A stretch of 64,000 nucleotides of DNA from Caulobacter segnis (GCF_029543125.1 NZ_JARQWW010000005.1:124001-188000); one strand, 5' to 3'; shown: positions 52,827 to 62,413, numbered from the stretch's first letter. Notes: generated by a model not told the origin, from the letters alone. A program made the numbers and translations.

Positions 52827-54125
52827 TTACGGGTTGGCGGCCGACCACTTGGCGAAGGCGTCCAGGGCCTCCTGGGGCGAGCTGATCCACCAGGAATAGC
52901 CGTTGCGGCGGCCGATCGAGATGCCGTTCACGTCGTCGTGGATAGTCTGGTCCTTGTCGCCGAAAATCGGCTTGCCGGTGACGATGTCGTAGTTGCGCGA
53001 CCAGATCGGGCCCGCACCCTTCTTGTCGATCAGCTTGCGGCCCTGGTCGGTCATTTCGAACGACTTGTCATAGACGCGGGTCGCCTCCAGCCAGGCGGCG
53101 CCGGAGCGGATCGCGGCGCGGACTTCCGGCGACGGCTTCGGCTCGCCCATCAGGAAGATGAGGATGTCAGTGGTCTCACCGCTGGCGACCGAGCGCGGCT
53201 CGTAGTTGCGGGCGCTGGTGGGGACCAGTCGCAAGGGCTCGACCTGCTGGGGCCAGCCGGCGACCTTGCCGCCGTAGCGGACCTGAGCGGCCAGGATGAC
53301 CTCGATGGCGCGCTTGGTGGCTTCGGCCGCGCGGCCTTCCAGCTCCACCGGCACAAAGGCGAAGCCGTTGGTCCCGTTGGCGACGTCGCGCAGGATCATG
53401 GCGGCCTTGGCGACGGCGTTGTCGTTGAAGGTCACCGAGTCGTGGAAGCCGCCTTCCAGCGGCCAGATCTGCGGCCAGCCGCCGTTCGGGTACTGGGCGT
53501 TCAGCAGGTAGTGGACGCCCTTGACGACGCTGGCGCGCCACGCGTCGCCTTCGCGGCCCGGCGCGTGGGCCGCGACCTTGGCGAGGAAACGCATCTCGGT
53601 GGTGGTCGCGTCGTTGTCCAGCGTGCCCACGAAGGTCCAGAAGCGGTCAGCCGGCGCATCGAAATTGGCCGGGTTCTGCTCCATCGTCTCGGCGTCGTTC
53701 GAGAAGCGTTGGCCCTTCAGGCGGGCGATGCGGCGGTCCTGGTTCTTGCTCCAGCCGCCGGCCGGGGTCTGGAAGCTGACGATGGCGTCGGCCACCGCGC
53801 GCGCTTCCGCAGTAGCGTACCACTCCGCCGGACGATCCAGCGGCATGTTATAGCTGTTGCCGCCCACGGCCTTGGGGGCCGGCGGCGGGGTCGCGCCCTT
53901 GGGCAATTCAGCCGCCAGGGCCGCACGGTCGGCCGCCATCTGCGCCTTGGAGCGCGCAAGATAGTCGAGCCACGGCTTCTGCTCCGCATCCGGCAGGGCG
54001 GTGATGCGGTCGGCGCTGAGGCCGAGCGCCGGCGTATTCAGGCGGATGACCTCCGCCTGCGCCGCGCCTGCATTGGCGAGGAGAGCGGCGGCGGTGAGCG
54101 CTGCGATATTCAGGACGTGTCTCAT
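52827..54125 (-). CDS. pelA: Pectate lyase (PelA type, PL10)
   Basis: A 432-aa secreted enzyme that cleaves polygalacturonate by beta-elimination. I chose the ATG at 54125, which gives a signal peptide (RHVLNIAALTAAALLANAGAAQA). Family landmarks are IVSFQTPAGGWSKNQDR, a long helical region with YLLNAQYPNGGWPQIWP and RRNGYSWWISSPQEALDAF near the C-terminus, as in TIGR02474/PL10 lyases, alpha/alpha toroids that use calcium. It sits just upstream of the sigma-FecR-receptor module, which suggests that pectin or its oligomers are the substrate for uptake. Confidence 0.92.
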   Translation of the reverse strand: MRHVLNIAALTAAALLANAGAAQAEVIRLNTPALGLSADRITALPDAEQKPWLDYLARSKAQMAADRAALAAELPKGATPPPAPKAVGGNSYNMPLDRPAEWYATAEARAVADAIVSFQTPAGGWSKNQDRRIARLKGQRFSNDAETMEQNPANFDAPADRFWTFVGTLDNDATTTEMRFLAKVAAHAPGREGDAWRASVVKGVHYLLNAQYPNGGWPQIWPLEGGFHDSVTFNDNAVAKAAMILRDVANGTNGFAFVPVELEGRAAEATKRAIEVILAAQVRYGGKVAGWPQQVEPLRLVPTSARNYEPRSVASGETTDILIFLMGEPKPSPEVRAAIRSGAAWLEATRVYDKSFEMTDQGRKLIDKKGAGPIWSRNYDIVTGKPIFGDKDQTIHDDVNGISIGRRNGYSWWISSPQEALDAFAKWSAANP

Positions 54126-54311
54126 GATGCGTTTCCCGACTAAGTAGCGGCTCATTCCGCTCCCATTATATCGACAAGCTTCTTACATGATGGAAGCGAG
54201 TGCTCAAGCAGGATGAGCCGGCAGCAACAACCTATCGGCGGTCTCCGATTTCACCTCAGTTGCTAACGACTCGCAATTGCGCTAGCCATCCTTCAGGGCC
54301 TTGAGGAATCC

Positions 54312-54827
54312 ATGATGAGCGGCGAGAGCGCGGCCCTGGACATCGCCAACCTGTACACAGAGCACGGCCCTTGGCTGCGCAACTGGCTGAGGGCGCGGAC
54401 CCGCTGCCCTGACCGCGCATCCGATCTTGTCCAGGACACCTTCTGCCGACTTCTGGACCGCCGGCCGTCAGCCCCGATCCTCGATCCCCGTCCCTACCTT
54501 GCCGTAGTCGCCCGCCGACTCCTGATCGACGACGTTCGCCGGCGTGATCTGGAGGCGGTCGTCGCCCGCGCGTGGGCCGACCTTCGCGGCGAGATCGACA
54601 CCATCACGCCGGAAGCCGTGGCCGAAGCCGCCCAGACATTGGCTGGCGTGATGGACATCCTGGCTCAGCTCAGTCCGCAGGCGCGCGAAGCCTTCCTGCT
54701 GCGCCGGATTGACGGCCTCGGCCACGAGGAGATCGCCCAGCGCCTCGGCGTCAACGAGCGCACGGTGAAGCGTCACGTGGCCCGCGCCTTCGCGGTCTGC
54801 TACGCGTTCGCCTATCCAGAAGACTAA
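54312..54827 (+). CDS. ECF RNA polymerase sigma factor (module 2)
   Basis: A 171-aa FecI-like sigma factor. Region 2: WLRARTRCPDRASDLVQDTFCRLLDRRP; region 4: LSPQAREAFLLRRIDGLGHEEIAQRLGVNERTVKRHVARAF. The start is ATG ATG at 54312/54315 behind TTGAGGA. It forms a set with the FecR gene 4 bases downstream and the receptor behind it. The 186 bases between it and pelA must hold two divergent promoters. Confidence 0.93.
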   Translation: MMSGESAALDIANLYTEHGPWLRNWLRARTRCPDRASDLVQDTFCRLLDRRPSAPILDPRPYLAVVARRLLIDDVRRRDLEAVVARAWADLRGEIDTITPEAVAEAAQTLAGVMDILAQLSPQAREAFLLRRIDGLGHEEIAQRLGVNERTVKRHVARAFAVCYAFAYPED

Positions 54828-54831
54828 GGAC

Positions 54832-55779
54832 ATGGCCAGCGCCCGCCCTACCCCGCAGATGGTTCTGGAGGCGGCCCAGTGGGCGGCTGAACTGGACGCG
54901 GACCGGCCGTCCGCCAAGCTGCGCGCGGCTTGCGAGGCATGGTGCGCCGCCGATCCGCTGCAGCGTCTGGCCTTCGAGCGGATGCGCGCCGCCAACCGGC
55001 CCTTCGACGATCTCGGCGACGCGCAAAGGCAGGTCATTTCGTCCGCCGCCAGAACGAGGCCGACGCGGCGGCTGCGGGTGCTGCCAGTCGCCATGCTTGT
55101 TCTCGGCGCAGGCGCGGCCTGGTTCGCCGCTCAGAGCTTCACCGTCCGCCAGCATTTCCCTGATCACGCCACATCGCGGGGCGAAATCCGCAACGTGGCC
55201 CTGGCCGACGGCTCGCGCCTGGTCCTCGACACGGAGACTGCGGTCGGGGTGCAGGGCCGGACAATCGACCTGTACCGCGGCCAGGTGATGGCCACGGTCG
55301 CCCCCTCCGCCGGCAAGCCCTTCGTGGTGCGTGTGCCCGAAGGCACGGCCATGGCGCTCGGCACCATCTTCAGCGTGCAGCGGCAGTCGAACGGCGCGCT
55401 GGTCACGGTTCTTAAATCGCAGGTGCGGGTCTGTCCCGCACACGGCGACGCGCGCGCCTGCCGGATTCTGCGTCCCGGCGAGCGCGCGCGGATTCTCAGC
55501 GACAGGATTGAACCGCTTCAACGGGTCAGCATCGGACGGGCCCAGGCCTGGACCCATGGCTGGCTGGAAGCGGATGAGACCCCGCTGGCCGAGATCGCCC
55601 ACGAACTGGGCCGCTACAGCGACCGGACAATCCGTCTGGCGGACGAACCTACTGGCCAGATCACGGTCACGGGCAGCTATCAGTTGCGCGATCCCAGCCG
55701 CACCCTGCGGGCGATCGCCAAGACGCACGGCCTGCGGTTCGAGCAGACGCCCCGCCAGATCGAACTGAGCGCCCGCTGA
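54832..55779 (+). CDS. FecR-type anti-sigma regulator (module 2)
   Basis: A 315-aa inner-membrane regulator that begins MASARPTPQMVLEAAQWAAE. Cytoplasmic anti-sigma part about 1-75, one membrane segment at about 80-100 (VLPVAMLVLGAGAAWFAAQ), then a periplasmic FecR domain (LADGSRLVLDTETAVGVQGRTIDLYRGQVMATVAP) and a C-terminal segment (WLEADETPLAEIAHELGRYS) that contacts the receptor's STN domain. Encoded directly after the sigma gene and before the TonB receptor, as in fec/fpv-type systems. Confidence 0.91.
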   Translation: MASARPTPQMVLEAAQWAAELDADRPSAKLRAACEAWCAADPLQRLAFERMRAANRPFDDLGDAQRQVISSAARTRPTRRLRVLPVAMLVLGAGAAWFAAQSFTVRQHFPDHATSRGEIRNVALADGSRLVLDTETAVGVQGRTIDLYRGQVMATVAPSAGKPFVVRVPEGTAMALGTIFSVQRQSNGALVTVLKSQVRVCPAHGDARACRILRPGERARILSDRIEPLQRVSIGRAQAWTHGWLEADETPLAEIAHELGRYSDRTIRLADEPTGQITVTGSYQLRDPSRTLRAIAKTHGLRFEQTPRQIELSAR

Positions 55780-55856
55780 AAATTTTTGTCGGCGACCTGT
55801 CCCTTTTCGCCCGGCTCGTCCGTCCCCCTGTCGAAACACACTCCTCGGGGATCGAC

Positions 55857-58205
55857 ATGACCAACTTCGCACGGCCGACGGCCGCCGCCTTCGCCCTGGC
55901 CCTTCTGGCCTCAACAGCGGCCATTCCGCAGGTCGCTTACGCCCAGAGCGCTTCAGCGGAGCGCCGCTTCGACATTCCCGCCGGCTCCCTGGGCGCGGCC
56001 CTGGCGCGTCTCGGCCGCCAGGCCGGCGTGGTGGTCGCTGTCGATCCCGCCCTGGTCCGCGGCCAACGCGTGAACGCCCTTTCCGGCGCCTACACCACCG
56101 GAGCCGCCCTGGACCGCCTGCTGGCCTCCACCGGCCTCCAGGCCCAGGCCGACGGCGAAGGCGGCTATCGCGTCGTCCGAAGTGAAAGCGGCGTTGTCCG
56201 CCGCCCGGCCTCCGCGCCCCTGGGCGCGCCGGTCGCCCCGGCCGAAGACAGCGCGGTCGATCAGCTGGTCGTCGTCGGCGCCCTCACCGACGTGGAGCTG
56301 AACGAAGACCAGGTCGAGTTCCGCCAAGCCAACGACCTGGCCGACCTGTTTCGCCAGACGCCTTCGGTCATCGTCGGCGGCGGCGTGGGCATCGCCCAGA
56401 AGATCTATGTCCGCGGCCTTGAAGACAGCATGCTGAACGTGACCGTGGACGGCGCGCCTCAGCGCGGAACGCTGTTCCACCACATCGGCCGCGTCTCCAT
56501 CGAACCGGAACTACTGAAGACCGTCGATGTGAAGGCCGGCGCGGGCGAAGCCACCTCCGGCTTCGGCGCGGTGGGCGGCTCCATCCGCTTTCGCACCCGC
56601 GACGCAGACGACCTGCTCGATCCGGGTCAGGACATCGGCGGCATGGCCAAGGCCGGCTGGTTCTCCAATGACGGCTACAAGTTCACCGGCATGGCCTATG
56701 CGCGCCTGTTCGGCGACATCGGGATTGTCGGCTCCTACACCTATGTGAACCGCGACGATGTGAAAGACGGCTCGGGGGAGACCCTGCTGGGCACGGCGGC
56801 GACCCAGAAGCTCGGCTTCGTGAAGGTCGGCGGGGAGCTGGGCGGCGGGCATCGCCTGTCGGTCAGCTATGAGCAGCGCGACGAGGAAGCCGCGTTCGCC
56901 CAGCGCCCGAACTGGCCGGTCCTGGCCGGCAACCCGTTGTTCGACGCCGAAGGCCGCCGTCAGACGGCGGTCGCCAACTACGGCTGGAGCGTAACCCCGG
57001 ACCTCGACCTGGAGGCCACCGCCTACTGGACCCGCTCGCGCTTTGTCCAGAACCGCAGCGACCGCTGGGGCCACTATGGCGCCACCATCCGCAGCATCGG
57101 CTTTGACGCCCGCGGCCGCTTCGTTCGTGGGGATCACGACCTGGTGGCCGGCGTCGAGTACCGCCAGGACCGCGTGGTCAGCCGTTACCTTGATGATCCG
57201 AGCGTCTGGGGCGACTGGGCCTGGGATCCCACTGTCGGCCGCTTCGCCGAGAAGGGCGACGTGCTGGGCCTCTATGCGCAGGATCACTGGACGGTGCTTC
57301 CGAACCTGACCCTCAGCTACGGCGCGCGTTACGACAGCTACGATGTCAGCCAGATCACCTATCGCAATGGGACGAAAAGCGACGGCGTCAGCTTCAACGC
57401 CGGCGCGCGCTATGAGCTGATCGACGGCCTGACCCTGAACGCCAGCTTCGCCGAAGCCTTCCGCGGCAAGGAGATCGGCGACGCCTTCACCCTGGAAATG
57501 CGTCCCGGGCGCATCTCCATCGCGCCGGACCTTCAGCCCGAGCGGGTCGACAACTTCGAGGTGGGCGCGGCCTGGGAGCGTGACGGGCTGCGCTTCTCGG
57601 CGGTCTATTACGACATGAAGATCGACGACGTGATCCTTGATCAGGTCGGCGGCGGCCCTGCTCCGCAGGCCACCAATTACTACGAGAATGTCGGACGCTT
57701 CCGGGCCGAGGGGGTCGAGCTGCGCGCCGGCTACGCCTACGGCCCCTGGTCGGCGGACGCCTACTACAACCACTACCGGTCTCACCTGAACGGCGACCAG
57801 ATCGAGGGCTACGAGCACATCGGGCTGGGCAATTCGGTCGGCGACAACTGGAACCTGACCTTCGGCTACAAGCCGTCGGACACCTTCGGGATCGAGGCCA
57901 GCGTCACGCGCTATGAGGATCTCAACAATATCGAGGTTCTGCAGCGCAACGTCGCCATCGGCTGGGCCACCCAGACCTATTTCGTCGACAAGCCCGGCTA
58001 TACGGTGGTGGACGTGTTCGGCCGCTGGCGTCCGTTCGGGAATGACCGCCTGACTCTGTTGGCCGGGGTCTACAACCTGCTCGACGTCACCTATCGCGCC
58101 CATGCCAGCGTCGCCGACTACACCGCCATCCCGGACTTCGCCGGCGTGGTCGGGGTGCGCGAACCGGGACGCGACATCCGCGTGAGCGCTGCGGTCCGCT
58201 TCTGA
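55857..58205 (+). CDS. TonB-dependent receptor with STN domain, probably iron/heme (module 2)
   Basis: A 782-aa outer-membrane receptor with signal peptide (AFALALLASTAAIPQVAYAQS), STN domain (about 35-105, FDIPAGSLGAALARLGRQAG), plug (QANDLADLFRQTPSVIVGGG, YVRGLEDSMLNVTVDGAPQRG) and barrel that ends in Phe (RVSAAVRF). The plug motif and the adjacent PepSY protein and AraC regulator are typical of siderophore or heme receptors. It starts 77 bases after fecR and ends 2 bases before the PepSY gene. The exact ligand is unknown. Confidence 0.92.
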   Translation: MTNFARPTAAAFALALLASTAAIPQVAYAQSASAERRFDIPAGSLGAALARLGRQAGVVVAVDPALVRGQRVNALSGAYTTGAALDRLLASTGLQAQADGEGGYRVVRSESGVVRRPASAPLGAPVAPAEDSAVDQLVVVGALTDVELNEDQVEFRQANDLADLFRQTPSVIVGGGVGIAQKIYVRGLEDSMLNVTVDGAPQRGTLFHHIGRVSIEPELLKTVDVKAGAGEATSGFGAVGGSIRFRTRDADDLLDPGQDIGGMAKAGWFSNDGYKFTGMAYARLFGDIGIVGSYTYVNRDDVKDGSGETLLGTAATQKLGFVKVGGELGGGHRLSVSYEQRDEEAAFAQRPNWPVLAGNPLFDAEGRRQTAVANYGWSVTPDLDLEATAYWTRSRFVQNRSDRWGHYGATIRSIGFDARGRFVRGDHDLVAGVEYRQDRVVSRYLDDPSVWGDWAWDPTVGRFAEKGDVLGLYAQDHWTVLPNLTLSYGARYDSYDVSQITYRNGTKSDGVSFNAGARYELIDGLTLNASFAEAFRGKEIGDAFTLEMRPGRISIAPDLQPERVDNFEVGAAWERDGLRFSAVYYDMKIDDVILDQVGGGPAPQATNYYENVGRFRAEGVELRAGYAYGPWSADAYYNHYRSHLNGDQIEGYEHIGLGNSVGDNWNLTFGYKPSDTFGIEASVTRYEDLNNIEVLQRNVAIGWATQTYFVDKPGYTVVDVFGRWRPFGNDRLTLLAGVYNLLDVTYRAHASVADYTAIPDFAGVVGVREPGRDIRVSAAVRF

Positions 58206-58207
58206 CC

Positions 58208-59320
58208 ATGGCCCGCGCGCGACGGGCGCTTCGGCTGTGGCACAAGGTGTTCGGTCTGGGCGCCGCGCTATGGCTCGTCCTGCTGTCGGCCACCGGTTCG
58301 GCCATCGTCTTCTATGACGAGCTGGACCGCTGGCTGAACCCGGACCTGCGAGCCGTCGCCGCGGGTCCGGCGGCGGCCTCGATCAAGACCGTCGTTGAGA
58401 CGTCGCAGGTCTCGGTTCCCGGCTTCACGCCGCGCATCGTCGACCTGCCGAACAGGCCGGGCGACAGCTTCATGCTGGTGGGTGCCATCGAGCGCGGCCA
58501 GAAGTCGTTCCCCGCGCAGGTCTTCGTGGATCCGCGCGACGGGGCGCTGTTGGGCTTTCGGATCACTGACGGCGCGCATTTCGACCGACGGCGCCTGATG
58601 GACACGCTTTACGCGTTGCACATGGACCTGATGGCGGGACCGGTCATAGCCTGGTTCCTCGGGCTGGTCGCCCTCCTCTGGGCCATCGACCATGTCCCCG
58701 CCGCCATGCTCGCGGCGCCGCGCATCGGCCGTTCGTTGGAGGCGCTGAAGATCGGCGGCAAGGGGTTCAACACCCGCCGCCTGTTCGACCTGCACCGGGC
58801 TCCGGGTCTTTGGCTGTGGCCGGTGACCCTGATGTTGGCGCTGACCGGAGTCCTGCTCGCCTGGCCCGAGAGCACGCGCGACGCCATGCGACGGTTCTCG
58901 CCGGTGAATGAGCGCCTGCACTACGAGATGCCGGCCAAGGGACCGCCGAAGGATGCGGTGACTCCCGATCAGGCGATCATCGCCGCCGCGCCCGAGGGTG
59001 AGGTCGACAGCCTGCAGCTGCTGCCGCGCCAAGGCCTGTACGCCGTGCGCTCGTTCGACCGGCGCGACCTCGACGACATCGGACGCCTCTGGACCTATGT
59101 TGACATGGCTGACGGCCGGGTGGTCGCCCGCCGCCACGACAACGGCGAGACGGTCGGCGACGCGGTGTTCGCCTGGCAGTATCCCCTGCACTCCGGCAAG
59201 GCGTTCGGCCTGGCCGGACGGATCGCCGTGCTGGCCGGCGGGATCGTCACCCTGCTGCTGTGTGTGTCCGGCCTGATCCTGTGGCGCCGCCGCAGCCGCA
59301 GTTCACCCCGCCGCGCGTAG
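58208..59320 (+). CDS. PepSY-associated membrane protein (reductase-like)
   Basis: A 370-aa inner-membrane protein with about four membrane segments: an N-terminal one (HKVFGLGAALWLVLLSATG), ones around 140 and 200, and a C-terminal one (IAVLAGGIVTLLLCVSGLIL). The periplasmic loops carry PepSY-like parts. Proteins of this class accompany siderophore receptors and are thought to reduce ferric siderophores or help release iron at the inner membrane. Conserved histidines (LWHKVFG, LHMDLMAG, DLHRAPGLWLW, YPLHSGKAFG) could bind heme. It follows the receptor by 2 bases. Confidence 0.88.
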   Translation: MARARRALRLWHKVFGLGAALWLVLLSATGSAIVFYDELDRWLNPDLRAVAAGPAAASIKTVVETSQVSVPGFTPRIVDLPNRPGDSFMLVGAIERGQKSFPAQVFVDPRDGALLGFRITDGAHFDRRRLMDTLYALHMDLMAGPVIAWFLGLVALLWAIDHVPAAMLAAPRIGRSLEALKIGGKGFNTRRLFDLHRAPGLWLWPVTLMLALTGVLLAWPESTRDAMRRFSPVNERLHYEMPAKGPPKDAVTPDQAIIAAAPEGEVDSLQLLPRQGLYAVRSFDRRDLDDIGRLWTYVDMADGRVVARRHDNGETVGDAVFAWQYPLHSGKAFGLAGRIAVLAGGIVTLLLCVSGLILWRRRSRSSPRRA

Positions 59321-60067
59321 CTCCCGGCAATAGGCGGCCGGCGGGGCGCCGAGGACCCGGTGGAACATGGCGATGAAGGCGCTGGGGCTCTCATAGCCGA
59401 CCTCATAGGCGACCACGTTGATCGTCTCGCCGGCGGCGATGCGCGAGGCGGCCTCCATCACCCTCACCTGCCGGCGCCACGCGGCTAGGCTCATGCCCAT
59501 GTCCGTGCGGAACGTCCGGGTGAAGGTGCGCCGCCCCATGCCCGCCAGCAGGGCCCAGTCGTCGATGGGCCGGTTGTCGGAGGGATCGGCGATGATCGCC
59601 TCGCACACCCTGCGCAGCCTTCGGTCAGCCGGCAGGCTGGTCGTCGCGCCGACGCGCGGCATGCGCTCCATCTCGCCTACGAGAAGCTCGGTCAGAGCCG
59701 CCTCTCGCGCGCCGAACTCGTGGCGGACGGTGAAACAGACGACCTCGCCGATCAAGGCCCGCACCAGGGGCGAGACCTCGAACACCCGCGTCGTGGCGGG
59801 AAGACGGTCGAGACCCAACTTCAAGCTCAGCGTCTGGAAGCGGACCTTCTCGCGGGTCGAGATGTCGTGCGGAACACCCGCCGGAATCCAAGCCGCGCGA
59901 TGAGGCGGCAGAAGGCAGCTCGCCTCCTCGGCGGACACCGTCATCACGCCTTCCAGCGCCAGGATCAGGCGGCCGCAATCGTGTGTCTGCGAGGGACCGA
60001 CATGCCGGGCGGGCAATCCGTCCTCGAAGGCCAGCACCGGCGCCAGTTCGAAGCCGCTCATGGCCAT
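59303..60067 (-). CDS. AraC-family transcriptional regulator
   Basis: A 254-aa regulator with an N-terminal cupin-like ligand part and a C-terminal double helix-turn-helix: DDWALLAGMGRRTFTRTFRTDMGMSLAAWRRQ and INVVAYEVGYESPSAFIAMFHRVLG. The C-terminal 6 codons overlap the PepSY gene by 18 bases on the other strand. It may control the iron uptake genes on its left or the SDR/aldehyde dehydrogenase genes on its right, from which it is separated by 5 bases on the same strand (it would be last in that transcript). Confidence 0.9.
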   Translation of the reverse strand: MAMSGFELAPVLAFEDGLPARHVGPSQTHDCGRLILALEGVMTVSAEEASCLLPPHRAAWIPAGVPHDISTREKVRFQTLSLKLGLDRLPATTRVFEVSPLVRALIGEVVCFTVRHEFGAREAALTELLVGEMERMPRVGATTSLPADRRLRRVCEAIIADPSDNRPIDDWALLAGMGRRTFTRTFRTDMGMSLAAWRRQVRVMEAASRIAAGETINVVAYEVGYESPSAFIAMFHRVLGAPPAAYCRELRAAG

Positions 60068-60072
60068 CCCGA

Positions 60073-60843
60073 TCAGCGGCAGGTGTAGCCGCCGTCCACC
60101 GGCAGGGCGACGCCGGTGACGAAGGAGGCTTCGTCAGACAGCAGCCACAGGGCGGCGTTGGCGATCTCGTCGGCCTTGCCCAGCCGACCCAGGGGGACGG
60201 AGGCCAGCATCTTCTGTTCGTTGGCGGCCTGCTCCGCGGGATCGCCGCTGCGGCCCACGAAGCCGGCCATCATCGGCGTGTCGCTCAGGCCCGGGCAGAC
60301 CACGTTCACGCGGATGCCGTCCGGCGCGAACCGCTGGGCCAGGGACTTGGTCAGGCCCACCACCGCGAACTTGCAGGACGAGTAGATCGGGCTGAACATC
60401 GAGCCTACCAGTCCCGAAACCGAAGCGGTGAAGAGGATGGAGCCGCCGCCGCGTTTGCGCATGTGGCGCGCCACCTGGCCGGAGGCGAGCACGGCCGAGG
60501 TGACATTGAGCGTCACCGCCTTCTGATAGGCGGCCATGTCCAGATCCTCGGTGGAGGCTGGCCCGGGGATGCCCGCGTGGGCCCACAGCAGGTCGATGCC
60601 GCCCAGACGTTCAGCGGCGTTGTCGATGCTGCCCTTGGCCTGCGCCTCGTCGGAGAGGTCCGCCTGGATCACGAAGACATCCAGCCCCTCGGCCTTGGCT
60701 TCCTCGGCCAGGGCGTTGAGCGCGCCTATGTCGATGTCGATAGCGGCGACCCGCGCGCCTTCGCGGGCGAAGCGCAGAACGCCCGCCTTGCCCATGCCCG
60801 ATGCCCCGGCGGTGACCACCGCGAGTTTGCCTTGAAGGCGCAT
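60073..60843 (-). CDS. SDR-family oxidoreductase
   Basis: A 256-aa short-chain dehydrogenase. The NAD(P)-binding motif is TAGASGMGKAG (about 12-22), and an acidic residue in AAIDIDIGAL suggests NAD; the catalytic set is the serine in LFTASVSGL and YxxxK in YSSCK. The end PVDGGYTCR is typical. The substrate is a secondary alcohol or ketone but cannot be named. It lies between AraC and aldehyde dehydrogenase genes on the same strand, 17 bases downstream of the dehydrogenase gene. Confidence 0.9.
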   Translation of the reverse strand: MRLQGKLAVVTAGASGMGKAGVLRFAREGARVAAIDIDIGALNALAEEAKAEGLDVFVIQADLSDEAQAKGSIDNAAERLGGIDLLWAHAGIPGPASTEDLDMAAYQKAVTLNVTSAVLASGQVARHMRKRGGGSILFTASVSGLVGSMFSPIYSSCKFAVVGLTKSLAQRFAPDGIRVNVVCPGLSDTPMMAGFVGRSGDPAEQAANEQKMLASVPLGRLGKADEIANAALWLLSDEASFVTGVALPVDGGYTCR

Positions 60844-60860
60844 GAGGTTTCTCCCTGTTC

Positions 60861-62330
60861 TTAGGACGCGAAGGGGTCGGCGAACCGCCCCGTGGTGCTG
60901 ATGACGGTGGTGCGGGTCTCGAAGTGCTCATCGAAAGCCTCCAGCCCGTTCTCGCGGCCCCAGCCGCTGGATTTGAAGCCGCCGTAGGGCGTGGACCAGC
61001 GGATGAAGCGATAGGTGTTCACCCAGACGATGCCCGCCTCGATCCGCTGCGAGACGCGATGGGCGCGGCCGACATCCTGGGTCCACAGGCCGGCGGCCAG
61101 GCCGTAGGGGGTGCCGTTGGCGATGGCGACCGCCTCGTCTTCGCCGGTGAACGGGATCAGGGCGGCGACGGGACCGAAGATCTCCTCCTGCGCGATCCGC
61201 ATCTCCGGCGCCACGTCGGCGAAGACAGTGGGCGCGACGTAGTAGCCGTCCCCGAAACAGGAGCCTTGCAGACGTTGGCCGCCGGCCACCAGACGCGCGC
61301 CCTGGTCCTGGCCGACGCCGACATAGGACATGGTCTTTTCGAGCTGGGCGGCGTGCGCCTGCGGACCCATGTGGTTGGCGGGATCGAGCGGCGGCCCGAC
61401 ACGGACGCGACCCACCCGGCGCGTGAACTCCTCCACCACCCGCTCATAGATCGAGCGCTCCACCAGGACGCGGGAGCCGAGGGCGCAGCTCTGGCCGCAG
61501 AGGGCGAAGGCCGAGCCCGTGGCGGCGTTGAGCGCCTGCTCCACGTCGGCGTCGGCGAAGATGATGTGCGGCGCCTTGCCGCCCAGTTCGAAGGAGAAGC
61601 GCTTCAGGGTGTCCGCGCCGTTGCGCAAAATGGTCTTGGCCGTCTCGCCCTCGCCCGTGAAGCTGATCTTGGCGACGCCGGGATGGGCCACCAGGGCCGC
61701 GCCGGCCGTGGCGCCGTCGCCGGGTACGACATTGACCACGCCGGGCGGAAAGCCAGCCTGCTCGATCACTCGCGCCAGGGCCAGGCTGGAGACAGGGGTC
61801 TGCTCGGCCGGCTTCAGCACCACGGTGCAGCCGGCGGCCAGGGCCGGCGCCAGCTTCCAGGTGGCGCTCATCAGCGGCACGTTCCACGGCGTGATGGCCC
61901 CGACCACGCCCAGCGGTTCGCGGGTCGTGAACACATGGACCGTGTCGTCGAACGGGATGGTGCGGCCCGACGCCTTGTCAGCCAAGGAGGCGAACCAGTG
62001 CCAGGTCTGCGGGTGACCGCCCACATCCATGCGCGACTCGCGGATCGCCCGCCCGTTGTCGCGGGTCTCCAGGCTCGCCAGCATCTCGACATTGTCGCGA
62101 TAGAGCTCCGCGAACCGGCGCAGGATCGCCGCCCGTTCGTGACCCGGCGTGCGCCGCCATCCCTCGAACGCCTCACGCGCGGCGGCGACGGCGGCGTCGA
62201 TGTCCTTGGGACCGCCCATGGCCACGACAGCCCACGGCTTGCCGGTCGATGGGTCGATGCTCTCCACCAAGCCGCCATCCACCGGGGCAAGCCATTCGCC
62301 GCCGATGAACAGTCGATCGAACCGTTCCAT
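60861..62330 (-). CDS. NAD(P)-dependent aldehyde dehydrogenase
   Basis: A 489-aa aldehyde dehydrogenase. Catalytic cysteine in SAFALCGQSCALGSRVLVE, general base glutamate in FSFELGGKAPHIIFAD, cofactor loop KISFTGEGETAKTI and the ITPWNVPLM segment are all present. I chose the ATG at 62330; an in-frame GTG at 62342 would add four residues. It is the first gene of the minus-strand catabolic group and is divergent from the CoA-transferase gene, with operator-like palindromes between them. Confidence 0.92.
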   Translation of the reverse strand: MERFDRLFIGGEWLAPVDGGLVESIDPSTGKPWAVVAMGGPKDIDAAVAAAREAFEGWRRTPGHERAAILRRFAELYRDNVEMLASLETRDNGRAIRESRMDVGGHPQTWHWFASLADKASGRTIPFDDTVHVFTTREPLGVVGAITPWNVPLMSATWKLAPALAAGCTVVLKPAEQTPVSSLALARVIEQAGFPPGVVNVVPGDGATAGAALVAHPGVAKISFTGEGETAKTILRNGADTLKRFSFELGGKAPHIIFADADVEQALNAATGSAFALCGQSCALGSRVLVERSIYERVVEEFTRRVGRVRVGPPLDPANHMGPQAHAAQLEKTMSYVGVGQDQGARLVAGGQRLQGSCFGDGYYVAPTVFADVAPEMRIAQEEIFGPVAALIPFTGEDEAVAIANGTPYGLAAGLWTQDVGRAHRVSQRIEAGIVWVNTYRFIRWSTPYGGFKSSGWGRENGLEAFDEHFETRTTVISTTGRFADPFAS

Positions 62331-62343
62331 GCGCCACCTCACT

Positions 62344-62376
62344 ATTCATTCACATGAATAATTTGTACATATATGT
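62344..62376. promoter_or_regulatory. Two palindromes in the divergent catabolic promoter
   Basis: ATTCAT-TCAC-ATGAAT (62344-62359) and the perfect palindrome ACATATATGT (62367-62376) lie in the 83-base gap between the aldehyde dehydrogenase and CoA-transferase starts, in AT-rich sequence. They are candidates for IclR or AraC operators, or promoter elements for both directions. Confidence 0.5.
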
Positions 62377-62413
62377 GACTTCGTCAAATCGAAGCTTTCA
62401 AGGAGAAGCCGAG

